From Litoribacter populi (GTDB taxonomy: Bacteria; Bacteroidota; Bacteroidia; Cytophagales; Cyclobacteriaceae), in assembly GCF_007483685.1 (NCBI RefSeq), contig NZ_VMKN01000001.1:2096393-2160392 (forward strand): DNA of 64,000 nt. The letters are read 5' to 3'. Under the pieces are notes generated by a model, which saw only the letters and a program-made list of their open reading frames with translations, did not search any database and was not told where the DNA came from. Below, piece after piece: positions 44,130 through 52,451 of the stretch (within the stretch, counting starts at the first letter, position 1; each line of letters starts with the position of its first letter). The position numbers and the translations under genes are program-made.

Positions 44130-44980
44130 TTCGATTTATATTGGTGGGAACAATGGTATTGGATTAGACCGTCCATAGGGTCGGCCATGATGGTTCTGAT
44201 TTTTATCCCTTTATCAGCGGCCACCTCCAGTAAAAATTCCTGAAAATAAAATCCAACTGATCCTACCACACCAATTGTGATTTCTGAATTGGAGCGATAG
44301 GGGCGGATGTAATAATCCATAAATTGAGAAAACCCAAGCTTAATCATCTTTCTCAATTCCGGTGTTTCAGCATGCTTTCGTAGAAAAGGAACAAAGCTTG
44401 CTAAATATCGATTGGCCAACGGCTTGTTGTAAACTTTGTCAAGTATCTGAGATGTGCTTAAAGTAAAGTCTTCATGAAAGCTGTTTTCGACCATCTTCGG
44501 AAGTCTCTTTTGGAACAGCAATGCTAAAAACTCCTTGCCCATTACCGCTCCACTACCAAAATCTCCCAGCATGTAGCCAAGAGATGGTACTGTCTGGGTG
44601 ATTTCTTCGCCGTTGTAAAGGCAGCTGTTGGTGCCCGTCCCGATTACGCAGGCGATTCCTGCAGAGTCATGAAACAAGGCTCTGGCCGCACCCAAGATAT
44701 CACCATTGACCTTCACATCATACACGGACAAGCCATTCTTAATTGCTTGTTTGACAACCTCTTGCTTTTGAGGCGTACCGCAACCAGCCCCATAGAAATG
44801 TACAGACCTTATGCTATCTATCTTAGGAGCAATCTGTTCATGGATTAGTTCTGTGATTTTGTCTTCTGAGAGAAAATATGGATTAAGGCCGATCGTTTTG
44901 ATGGACTCCAAAACCTCCCCATTTCCGTTGATATATTTCCAATTGGTCTTAGAAGAGCCACTGTCAGCGATTAATAACAT
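44126..44980 (-). CDS. BadF/BadG-type N-acetylglucosamine (or MurNAc) kinase
   Basis: 284 residues of the ASKHA fold. The phosphate-1 loop is 'LIADSGSSKTNWKYI' at about 3-17; 'AGIACVIGTGTNSCLYNG' (phosphate-2) and 'GYMLGDFGSGAVMGKEFL' give the sugar and adenosine sites. The family includes eukaryotic NAGK and bacterial MurK, which phosphorylate GlcNAc and MurNAc. Four-base overlap with the GHL10 gene shows tight coupling, so the sugar probably comes from cell-wall glycan. An ATCCCTG-type palindrome and a near-consensus -7 element lie 30-80 bases upstream. Confidence 0.88.
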   Translation of the reverse strand: MLLIADSGSSKTNWKYINGNGEVLESIKTIGLNPYFLSEDKITELIHEQIAPKIDSIRSVHFYGAGCGTPQKQEVVKQAIKNGLSVYDVKVNGDILGAARALFHDSAGIACVIGTGTNSCLYNGEEITQTVPSLGYMLGDFGSGAVMGKEFLALLFQKRLPKMVENSFHEDFTLSTSQILDKVYNKPLANRYLASFVPFLRKHAETPELRKMIKLGFSQFMDYYIRPYRSNSEITIGVVGSVGFYFQEFLLEVAADKGIKIRTIMADPMDGLIQYHCSHQYKSK

Positions 44981-45012
44981 GCTTATTGGTTAAAAAGAAA
45001 AACTGTTGCCCA

Positions 45013-45020
45013 CAAATATG
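45013..45020 (-). promoter_or_regulatory. Possible -7 promoter element of the kinase operon
   Basis: On the minus strand it reads CATATTTG, one base from TAnnTTTG. The palindrome at 45042-45059 ends 21 bases upstream and covers the place of the -33 box, as an activator site would. Confidence 0.4.
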
Positions 45021-45041
45021 TAGGTAATTGGTTTTTCCTGC

Positions 45042-45059
45042 ATCCCTGAAAATAGGGAT
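45042..45059. promoter_or_regulatory. Operator-like palindrome, copy 1 (kinase-GHL10 operon)
   Basis: ATCCCTG-AAAA-TAGGGAT: seven-base arms, four-base spacer, one mismatch. It lies 62 bases upstream of the kinase start codon. The same palindrome occurs at 47160 and 61154. Confidence 0.6.
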
Positions 45060-45068
45060 TTACCATAA

Positions 45069-45701
45069 TCACTGAATTAGCCGCTCTTTGTAGGCATTGT
45101 TTACTAACTCTGCTGTGTTTTTGGCCTTTAGCTTAAAAAGTAAGTTTTTTCGATGGGTTTCCACGGTGTTTTTGCTAATAAATAGTAGGTCGGCTATCTC
45201 CTGTGTGGTAAGTCCGGTAGCGATGCTTTCGAGTACTTCCTGTTCTCTGCTGGATAGTTTTTCGACTTGAAGACTTTTGCTTTTTTTCATAAAACTGTTG
45301 AGCAAGGTCTGCTGAACCTCCTCGCCTAAAAATGTCTCTCCGGCATAAATGGACTCTATGGCAGTGATTAAATTTTGCTTGCCCGTGTTCTTGAGAATAT
45401 ACCCATGAGCTCCAGTTTTGAGCATGTCGGAAATGAAGTTACGGTCATTATGCATGGAAAGCCCCAGAATTTTTATTTCTGGTTGAATTTTTAATAGTTG
45501 CTTGCTGGTTTCCAAACCATCAAGCTCCGGCATACTAATATCCATGATAACCAAATCCACCTCTTGGTTTTCGCAAAGGGTCAAAACCTGCTTCCCATTC
45601 ATGGCCTCTGCTACAACTTCAATTTTTTCCGATGCTTCCAACATGGATTTTATACCATCTATAAACATTTGATGATCATCGGCAACCAATACTTTAATCA
45701 T
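45069..45701 (-). CDS. LuxR/NarL-type response regulator
   Basis: 210 residues. Receiver domain with acidic D8/D9 and phosphoacceptor D54 ('LVIMDISMPELDG'), Lys in 'YILKNTGKQ', and a C-terminal LuxR HTH ('LSSREQEVLESIATGLTTQE', 'LFISKNTVETHRKNLLFKL'). It lies upstream of the kinase, GHL10 and AAA-histidine kinase genes on the same strand, and HisKA_3 kinases pair with regulators of this class. The inverted repeat at the nearby operons is a good candidate for its binding site. Confidence 0.9.
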   Translation of the reverse strand: MIKVLVADDHQMFIDGIKSMLEASEKIEVVAEAMNGKQVLTLCENQEVDLVIMDISMPELDGLETSKQLLKIQPEIKILGLSMHNDRNFISDMLKTGAHGYILKNTGKQNLITAIESIYAGETFLGEEVQQTLLNSFMKKSKSLQVEKLSSREQEVLESIATGLTTQEIADLLFISKNTVETHRKNLLFKLKAKNTAELVNNAYKERLIQ

Positions 45702-45891
45702 TATTGTGGGCTTTAATAATTATAACTGCAATATACCAGCCTTTATTGACTAGGGAAACTGATTGTTTTTCAAAACTGAACTTAACTTAAAATTTTGTCA
45801 ATGGAATTGCCATTAATCAAATAAATAAAAAATCTTTTTCATCGCTCGTTATTTTGCCTAATATTGGGGCTTTAAAAATAAGTACCCAGCA

Positions 45892-47052
45892 ATGAAGGCA
45901 CCCACCATTATATCCAAACCACTATTATCTGCCAAGGGGCAGCGTTATCTTTCCCTTGATGTATTGAGAGGTTTGACAGTATGTCTTATGATTGTGGTGA
46001 ATACTCCTGGCAGCTGGGGGCATATCTATGCACCATTTAAACATGCTCCCTGGCATGGGTTCACACCGACAGATTGGGTTTTTCCATCGTTTCTGTTTGT
46101 GGTTGGAAATGCCATGAGCTTTGGATTGCGTAAATTCAAAGAAAGTGAACGTACTGAAGTTTTAAGTAAGCTGTTTAAAAGAGCAGGCTTGATTTTTCTT
46201 TTTGGTCTATTGCTTACCCTATTTCCTTTCATCTATCGAGATGGTGAGGGACAAATTTTGGTCAAAGATTTTTCAGCTGTTAGAATAATGGGGGTGTTGC
46301 AAAGAATTGCTTTATGTTATTTATTTGCAGGCTTTATTATACACTTCTGTAAAATTAAAACTACTTATTGGGTAGGCGCTGGGATTCTTCTTTCTTATTG
46401 GGCAGTAATGTTCTTTTATGGAGACGCTGCTGATCCGTATAGCCTTAAGGGAAATTTTACATTAAAATTTGATGCTTTAATAATACCAGCTGCAAACTTA
46501 TACAAAGGCTTTGGTTTACCTTTTGACCCTGAAGGTTTATTTAGCACTTTACCAGCAGTAGTAAATGTACTTGCTGGATTTTGGGCAGGACTATTTATCC
46601 AAAAGGAAACTGGCCTGCTTCGCAAAACCAGAATGCTACGACTTGCCGGGGCACTGTGCGTGTTGCTCGGTTTGCTTTGGGATGTTTGGTTTCCTATCAA
46701 TAAACCCATTTGGACAAGTAGCTTCGTCGTATACAGTGCCGGCTGGAGTTTGATAGTTTTATCGGGATTAATTTTCCTCATAGAGAAAATGCAAATATCG
46801 AAGTGGACCTATTTTTTCGAAGTCTTCGGCAAAAATCCTTTAATTCTTTTTATCCTGTCAGGAGTCCTGATTAAGACACTTTCCATCATTAGGGTGGGAG
46901 GGGTGCCCCTTTCCAGATGGATTTATCAAAATGCTTTTTTAAGCTGGAATGTGGATAAAACAGCCTCTTTGCTGTTTGCCATTTCCTTTATGCTTACCCT
47001 GTGGGTAGTGGGCTATTTCATGGAAAAGAATAAAATTTTTATTAAGGTTTAA
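45892..47052 (+). CDS. HGSNAT-like transmembrane acyltransferase (DUF5009/COG4299)
   Basis: 386 residues with about ten membrane helices. The family opening is 'YLSLDVLRGLTVCLMIVVN'; 'FKHAPWHGFTPTDWVFPSFL' (His51) matches the region of the catalytic His of human heparan-alpha-glucosaminide N-acetyltransferase. That enzyme moves acetyl groups from cytosolic acetyl-CoA to glucosamine on the far side of a membrane. Bacterial members often lie in amino-sugar or peptidoglycan-use clusters, as here, between a GlcNAc-type kinase and SusC/SusD. The actual substrate is unproven. Confidence 0.85.
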   Translation: MKAPTIISKPLLSAKGQRYLSLDVLRGLTVCLMIVVNTPGSWGHIYAPFKHAPWHGFTPTDWVFPSFLFVVGNAMSFGLRKFKESERTEVLSKLFKRAGLIFLFGLLLTLFPFIYRDGEGQILVKDFSAVRIMGVLQRIALCYLFAGFIIHFCKIKTTYWVGAGILLSYWAVMFFYGDAADPYSLKGNFTLKFDALIIPAANLYKGFGLPFDPEGLFSTLPAVVNVLAGFWAGLFIQKETGLLRKTRMLRLAGALCVLLGLLWDVWFPINKPIWTSSFVVYSAGWSLIVLSGLIFLIEKMQISKWTYFFEVFGKNPLILFILSGVLIKTLSIIRVGGVPLSRWIYQNAFLSWNVDKTASLLFAISFMLTLWVVGYFMEKNKIFIKV

Positions 47053-47159
47053 GTACTATTAAAGCTAGTTAAGGCTTTATTCAATCAAAACGTCCCTTAT
47101 TCTCCAGCCATATTTTTTCTCTCTTTTACATCTGAGTTTTAAATCAGTGATTTGCCAAT

Positions 47160-47177
47160 ATCCCTGTTTTCAGGGAT
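47160..47177. promoter_or_regulatory. Operator-like palindrome, copy 2 (susC-susD operon)
   Basis: ATCCCTG-TTTT-CAGGGAT, a perfect palindrome with a four-base spacer, 156 bases before the susC start codon in a 281-base intergenic region with no other clear element. Confidence 0.6.
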
Positions 47178-47333
47178 GGATGGGAAGTGAAAAATCCAAA
47201 AATTTACCCAACAAAAAACCTATAAAGTAACCTTAGCTTTTTAACCTGCTGTTTGTGAAGGAGGTGGAAGGTTTTGGTACCTATTGAACTAACTAAAAAA
47301 CACTATTATCAAAACCCTTAATTAATTAAACAC

Positions 47334-50300
47334 ATGAAAAAACTTTTACAGGCCTCCATCTGGTCTTTATGTTTTCTCCTGTTGCACTTTTCTGCCTTAG
47401 CGCAGACGAGGACCGTGACCGGGGTAGTTACATCGGCAGATGACGGTGAATCGTTGCCAGGTGTAAGCGTAATGGTCAAAGGCACCTCCACAGGCACCTC
47501 CACCGATATCGACGGCCGGTATTCCATTGAGGTGGATGAAAATGCCGTGCTTCGCTTTAGCTTTATCGGGATGCTAACCCAAGAAAAGCAAGTAGGTAAC
47601 CAATCGGTTATTAATGTAGAACTTGGAACTGACACCAACACCCTGGATGAGGTGGTAATTGTTGGTTACGGTACTCAGAAAAGAAGCTTGGTGACCGGTG
47701 CTGTACAGACCGTAGATACCGAAGTGCTTCAAAGTAGACCAATTACCGATGTGGGTAGAGGGCTTCAGGGTACTACCCCCGGCCTTACCATCACCACGCC
47801 AAGTGGGCAGATTGGCCAGAATCCAAATATCCGATTAAGAGGGATGACGGGAACCTTGAGTAACACCGACGGTGCCCAGCCTTTGATCCTAGTGGATAAC
47901 GTGGAGATTGAAAGCCTTCAGCTCATTAACCCAGAGGATATCGAAAGCATCTCCGTATTGAAGGATGCTGCCGCATCTTCCATTTACGGTTCGCGTGCTG
48001 CTTGGGGCGTGATTTTGATCACTACCAAATCAGGTGTGAAAGGTGGCAAGCCAAAAATCACCTATTCCAATAACATTGCTTATAGCACGCCTACCACTAC
48101 TCCGGTAATCGCTCCTGGTGCTGATGGCGCTGAAATGGCTTTCCGTGCTTTGCAGAGAACCAACCCTTCAACCAACGTTTTTGGCGCAGTGGGGATGTTC
48201 TTTGACCAAGAGGGGATCCAAAAAATGCGTGAGTGGGAAGCCAATTATGGCGGACAGGATTTAGGAATGGAAATGGTGATGGGACGTGATTTTGAAATCC
48301 GTGACGGCCGTCTGTTCTTCTACCGCTCTTGGGACCCAGCAGATCTATTCCTAAGACAATACACCCCTCAGCAGAAGCACGATATCTCTGTATCTGGAGG
48401 AACTGAAAAAACAAGCTATTTCTTAAGTGCCGGTTATTTGGGCCAAAGTGGCCAGTTGAAAGTCAATCCTGATGAGTATAACCGTTACAACCTTAACTTT
48501 TCTGTAAATACAGCGGTAACCGATTGGATGGATGTAAGAGCCAAAGTACTTTATACAGAAAGTAATTTTACAAGACCTTTCTACTTCTCCTCCGAGACCT
48601 ATGACCCTTGGTATTACATCTTTAGATGGCAGTCTGTGTACCCTTACGGTACCTATGAGGGGAGACCTTTCAGAAATTCCATTTCTGAAGTAGAGCAGGC
48701 TCACATGAACCAAGAAAACGAGACCATGTCCCGTATCAACTTGGGTACTACCTTGAGACCACTAAGAGGACTTTCCATTAATTTGGATTATACCTATTCG
48801 AATAACAACACCAACCTGCACCAAACTGGGGGTGTGCTTTCTGCCTATAATTTCTGGGCAACAGGTGCTAACCTGATTTATGAACCATATAGTAGCCCTG
48901 CCTACAATAGAGTGCAGTATGATTCCGAATGGTCCAAGAGACATGTTGGTAGAGCAATTGCCACCTATGAATTTGACATCAACAATGACCATAACTTCAA
49001 GGTGATGGCAGGTTCGGATATGGAATCTTTTGAATTCTGGTCGCACTGGTCTCAGAGAAGAAATTTGATGGATCCGAATAGAGGAGAAATTTCTCTTGCA
49101 ACGGGCGATATGTTTGTGGATGGTGATAGAAATGCTTGGGCTACTTTGGGTTTCTTTAGCCGTTTCAACTATAACTACAAAGAAAAATACCTTTTTGAAC
49201 TTAACGGTAGATATGATGGCTCGTCCAGACTTTCTCCAACTGACAGATGGGCATTTTTCCCATCCATGTCGGCGGGTTGGGTAGTTACAGAAGAGGATTT
49301 CATGCAGCCACTCGCACCAGTTTTGACCTTCTTGAAACTTAGGGGCTCTTATGGTTCAATTGGTAACCAAAATGCTTTCCTAGGAGACATTTATAGAATC
49401 ATGGGTTCATCCACTTCAAATTGGATGATTGGAAATGAAAACATGATCACTACGGCCACTCCAGGTGCACTACCTACCAACTTGACCTGGGAAACCATCA
49501 GTACTTTGGACATCGGGTTTGATGCCAGATTCTGGAGAGACAAGTTCGGCGTGAGCTTCAACTGGTACGAAAGAACCACCAGCGACATGCACAGTGCCGG
49601 TTTGGTAGTGCCAACAACCTTCGGTACCACGCCTACCAAGCAAAACTGGGGTGAATTGCAGACTAGAGGTTGGGAGTTGGCCGTAGATTATAGCCACGCT
49701 TTCAACAACGGCTTCAGATTGAACACCACGCTAATGCTTTCTGACTTCCAAGAAAGAATCACTGAATTCGCTGATAACAGAGGTATCGATCAAGACAGAC
49801 CTGGAAAAGTATTGGGGGAGATTTGGGGTTACGAAACCGACAGATTGTTCACTGCTAATGATTTTGTGCAGGATGCAAACGGTGAGTTTGTATTGGAGGA
49901 TGGCCGGTACATCATGAGAGACGGGATTCCTGATCAGTCTTTCTATGAAAGTGGCTGGTTCTTCTACGGACCTGGGGATGTGAAATACAGAGACCTTAAC
50001 GGTGATGGTTCCATTACTCCTGGTGATGGTACTGTAGATGATCCAGGTGATAGGAGAATAATTGGTAACTCTACACCTAGGTATCAGTATGGTTTGCGAG
50101 TAGGTGGTGATTTCAAAGGTTTTGATTTCAACTTCTTCCTTCAAGGTGTAGGGAAAAGAGATTTCTGGGCCAGTGGACCTTTGGCCGTTCCAGGATTCCG
50201 TCCAGGAGAGGCTTGGTATGCGCACCAGTTGGATTATTGGACGCCTGAAAACCCGAATGCCTTCTATCCAAGGCCTACTGACCAAGGACAGTCTGCAAAT

Positions 50301-50588
50301 GCAAGAAACTTCCTGCCTCAGACGCAATACCTTCTTGATATGTCATATTTGAGAATGAAGAACATAACCCTTGGTTATACACTTCCAACTGAATTGACTC
50401 AAAGGATAAAAATTGACAGGGTGAGGGTTTACATCTCTGGTGAAAACCTATTTGAGTTTACAAACTTGGATCTTCCAATTGATCCGGAGACCGATTACAC
50501 TCAGGCGGGATTAGATGATCCAGCTTCTTTCGGTAGAGTTTACCCTTATAGAAGAAGCTATTCAGCAGGTTTCCAGTTCACACTTTAA
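47334..50588 (+). CDS. SusC/RagA family TonB-linked outer-membrane transporter
   Basis: 1084 residues. Signal peptide ending 'HFSALAQ', a CarboxypepD_reg-like domain (about 26-105), a TonB-box-like 'LDEVVIVGYGTQKR', a plug domain with 'PNIRLRGMTG', 'PLILVDNVE', 'SISVLKDAAASSIYGSRA', and a 22-strand barrel ending in aromatic 'SAGFQFTL'. With the SusD lipoprotein 19 bases downstream it imports oligomers across the outer membrane. The gene neighbours point to muropeptides or amino-sugar glycans as cargo. Confidence 0.96.
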   Translation: MKKLLQASIWSLCFLLLHFSALAQTRTVTGVVTSADDGESLPGVSVMVKGTSTGTSTDIDGRYSIEVDENAVLRFSFIGMLTQEKQVGNQSVINVELGTDTNTLDEVVIVGYGTQKRSLVTGAVQTVDTEVLQSRPITDVGRGLQGTTPGLTITTPSGQIGQNPNIRLRGMTGTLSNTDGAQPLILVDNVEIESLQLINPEDIESISVLKDAAASSIYGSRAAWGVILITTKSGVKGGKPKITYSNNIAYSTPTTTPVIAPGADGAEMAFRALQRTNPSTNVFGAVGMFFDQEGIQKMREWEANYGGQDLGMEMVMGRDFEIRDGRLFFYRSWDPADLFLRQYTPQQKHDISVSGGTEKTSYFLSAGYLGQSGQLKVNPDEYNRYNLNFSVNTAVTDWMDVRAKVLYTESNFTRPFYFSSETYDPWYYIFRWQSVYPYGTYEGRPFRNSISEVEQAHMNQENETMSRINLGTTLRPLRGLSINLDYTYSNNNTNLHQTGGVLSAYNFWATGANLIYEPYSSPAYNRVQYDSEWSKRHVGRAIATYEFDINNDHNFKVMAGSDMESFEFWSHWSQRRNLMDPNRGEISLATGDMFVDGDRNAWATLGFFSRFNYNYKEKYLFELNGRYDGSSRLSPTDRWAFFPSMSAGWVVTEEDFMQPLAPVLTFLKLRGSYGSIGNQNAFLGDIYRIMGSSTSNWMIGNENMITTATPGALPTNLTWETISTLDIGFDARFWRDKFGVSFNWYERTTSDMHSAGLVVPTTFGTTPTKQNWGELQTRGWELAVDYSHAFNNGFRLNTTLMLSDFQERITEFADNRGIDQDRPGKVLGEIWGYETDRLFTANDFVQDANGEFVLEDGRYIMRDGIPDQSFYESGWFFYGPGDVKYRDLNGDGSITPGDGTVDDPGDRRIIGNSTPRYQYGLRVGGDFKGFDFNFFLQGVGKRDFWASGPLAVPGFRPGEAWYAHQLDYWTPENPNAFYPRPTDQGQSANARNFLPQTQYLLDMSYLRMKNITLGYTLPTELTQRIKIDRVRVYISGENLFEFTNLDLPIDPETDYTQAGLDDPASFGRVYPYRRSYSAGFQFTL

Positions 50589-50607
50589 GATTTAAAATTT
50601 TAGCATA

Positions 50608-52320
50608 ATGAAAAATAAAATAATCGGATGTTTACTCACTGCCATGGTGGCGGTTGGGGGCTGTGCAGAGGATTTTCTCGAAAAGCCACCAATCGATCAG
50701 TTGACAGATGAAACATATTGGACTACAGAAGAAAATGTCAGGACTTTTGCCTGGGGTTTTTATTCCAAATACTTCACAGGATATGGTACAGGTTGGACTT
50801 GGGGAAGTTACTTTTCAGGCCAAAGCTTGAATGATGATTTTTCACCTACTACCCCCCCTCAGTACCGCTTAAACCCCGTGACGGCCTCAACTACTACCTA
50901 TTACAACTTTAACTGGGTAAGAAAGGCTAATATCTTCATCGACAGAATTCAGACTTTACCGATGGAAGAGGCTGCTATCAACCATTGGGTAGGTGTTGCA
51001 AGGTTCTTTCGGGCCATGGAGTATTCCAATATGGTCAACCAATTTGGAGATGTACCTTGGATAGGTGAAGAAGTGGATGAACAGGATCAGGCGCAGATCT
51101 ACAGACCGAGAGATCCTAGAGCTTATGTGATGGACAGAGTGTTGGAAGATTTCCAATTTGCAGCTGAGCATGTAAGAGTGAGTGATGGCGTATCTGGGTT
51201 GACTGTAAATAAAGATGTGGTTTTGGCCTTTATGTCTAGAGCCATGCTTTTTGAAGGTTCTTGGCAGAAATACCACGACGGCAACAATGCTAAAGCTTCT
51301 GAATATTTCGAAGCTGCCAAATGGGCTGCTGACCAAGTGATAGCTTCAGGACGTTATTCCTTGGGTAACTACCGTGAGACTTTTACTTCATTAAATCTTG
51401 CTGGAAACCCTGAGGTTATCCTTTATAGACACTACGAGCCTGGAATGTTGTCACATTCATTGATGAGCTACAATAACTTTGAGCCCCAGACTGGGGTGTC
51501 TAAAAATGCCATCGATTCCTATTTAATGGTAGATGGTCTTCCGATTTCTCTTTCTCCTAACTATCAGGGAGACAGAACTCGTGAGGAGTACCTTTCCAAC
51601 CGTGACGGTAGAATGTACGAAACTTTCGTAACTGATGAGTATAGAGTAAATGGTATCATCCCAGAATACAGTACTTCCGGTATTTCTACTCACAAGTTTT
51701 TGAATGAAAGCATAAGAAATACTCCCGAAGGTAGCTCCAACCTTAATATAATCGATGCCCCTGTAATCCGTTATGGAGAGGTTTTGATGAATTATGTGGA
51801 AGCTGCAGCTGAACTTGGCGTATTGGGTGGCGCTGGTATTACACAAGAGGATATCGATAAAACCATCAACGTGCTAAGAGCAAGACCAGGAGTAGATATG
51901 CCGGCTGTTCAGCTAGCTGGTGAGCAGTTCTCCGTTAATGGAGTGACTTATCAGGATCCAAACCAAGACCAATCTGTTTCTCCATTGATTTGGGAAATCA
52001 GAAGAGAAAGAAGAATCGAATTGATGATGGAAGGATTCCGTCTGAACGATTTGAGAAGATGGAAGAAAATGGAATACACGGATACTAGAGAAAACCCAAC
52101 GATCAACAGAGGTGCTTGGATCCGTGAATCTGATTTTCCAGGACTTCAAAGCAGTGTAGTTCTTTCTGAAGGGGATGAAGGTTATATTATTCCTGCTCCA
52201 GTTGAGGCTGCTCAGCGAGTATTCAACAACCCAAGAGTTTATCTTGATCCTATTCCAATCGATCAGATTGCCCTTTACAGGGAAAATGGGGTGACGCTGG
52301 AGCAAAATCCAGGTTGGTAA
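50608..52320 (+). CDS. SusD/RagB family nutrient-binding lipoprotein
   Basis: 570 residues with a lipoprotein signal 'MVAVGGC' (Cys about 19) and the family opening 'EDFLEKPPIDQLTDETYW'. The TPR-like scaffold is seen in 'KANIFIDRIQTLPMEEAAIN', 'FFRAMEYSNMVNQFGDVPWI' and the C-terminal 'IRRERRIELMMEGFRLNDL'. It closes over the SusC barrel and holds the ligand. A terminator follows, separating it from the GH3 gene. Confidence 0.96.
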   Translation: MKNKIIGCLLTAMVAVGGCAEDFLEKPPIDQLTDETYWTTEENVRTFAWGFYSKYFTGYGTGWTWGSYFSGQSLNDDFSPTTPPQYRLNPVTASTTTYYNFNWVRKANIFIDRIQTLPMEEAAINHWVGVARFFRAMEYSNMVNQFGDVPWIGEEVDEQDQAQIYRPRDPRAYVMDRVLEDFQFAAEHVRVSDGVSGLTVNKDVVLAFMSRAMLFEGSWQKYHDGNNAKASEYFEAAKWAADQVIASGRYSLGNYRETFTSLNLAGNPEVILYRHYEPGMLSHSLMSYNNFEPQTGVSKNAIDSYLMVDGLPISLSPNYQGDRTREEYLSNRDGRMYETFVTDEYRVNGIIPEYSTSGISTHKFLNESIRNTPEGSSNLNIIDAPVIRYGEVLMNYVEAAAELGVLGGAGITQEDIDKTINVLRARPGVDMPAVQLAGEQFSVNGVTYQDPNQDQSVSPLIWEIRRERRIELMMEGFRLNDLRRWKKMEYTDTRENPTINRGAWIRESDFPGLQSSVVLSEGDEGYIIPAPVEAAQRVFNNPRVYLDPIPIDQIALYRENGVTLEQNPGW

Positions 52321-52343
52321 TTTCAATCACTTCAATTAATACC

Positions 52344-52372
52344 AAAAGGCCCTTCGTTGTGAAGGGCCTTTT
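52344..52372 (+). terminator. Terminator after susD
   Basis: Perfect stem AAAAGGCCCTTC / GAAGGGCCTTTT with loop GTTGT. It may be partial, allowing the GH3 gene to be read at a lower level. Confidence 0.85.
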
Positions 52373-52451
52373 GTTTGCCTCTTCCACCCAATTGTCTAAT
52401 TTTATCAATTGAAGACCTTTTCAAAAAAGCTAAATCCCATTAATTAACCTC

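Noticed and set aside
45042-45059. Reading the ATCCCTG palindromes as terminators
   Set aside because: No T run follows in either direction, and copies 2 and 3 lie upstream of operons rather than at gene ends.
48097-50327. Several minus-strand ORFs inside susC
   Set aside because: The plus-strand SusC frame is continuous and matches its family throughout; the antisense frames are shadows.
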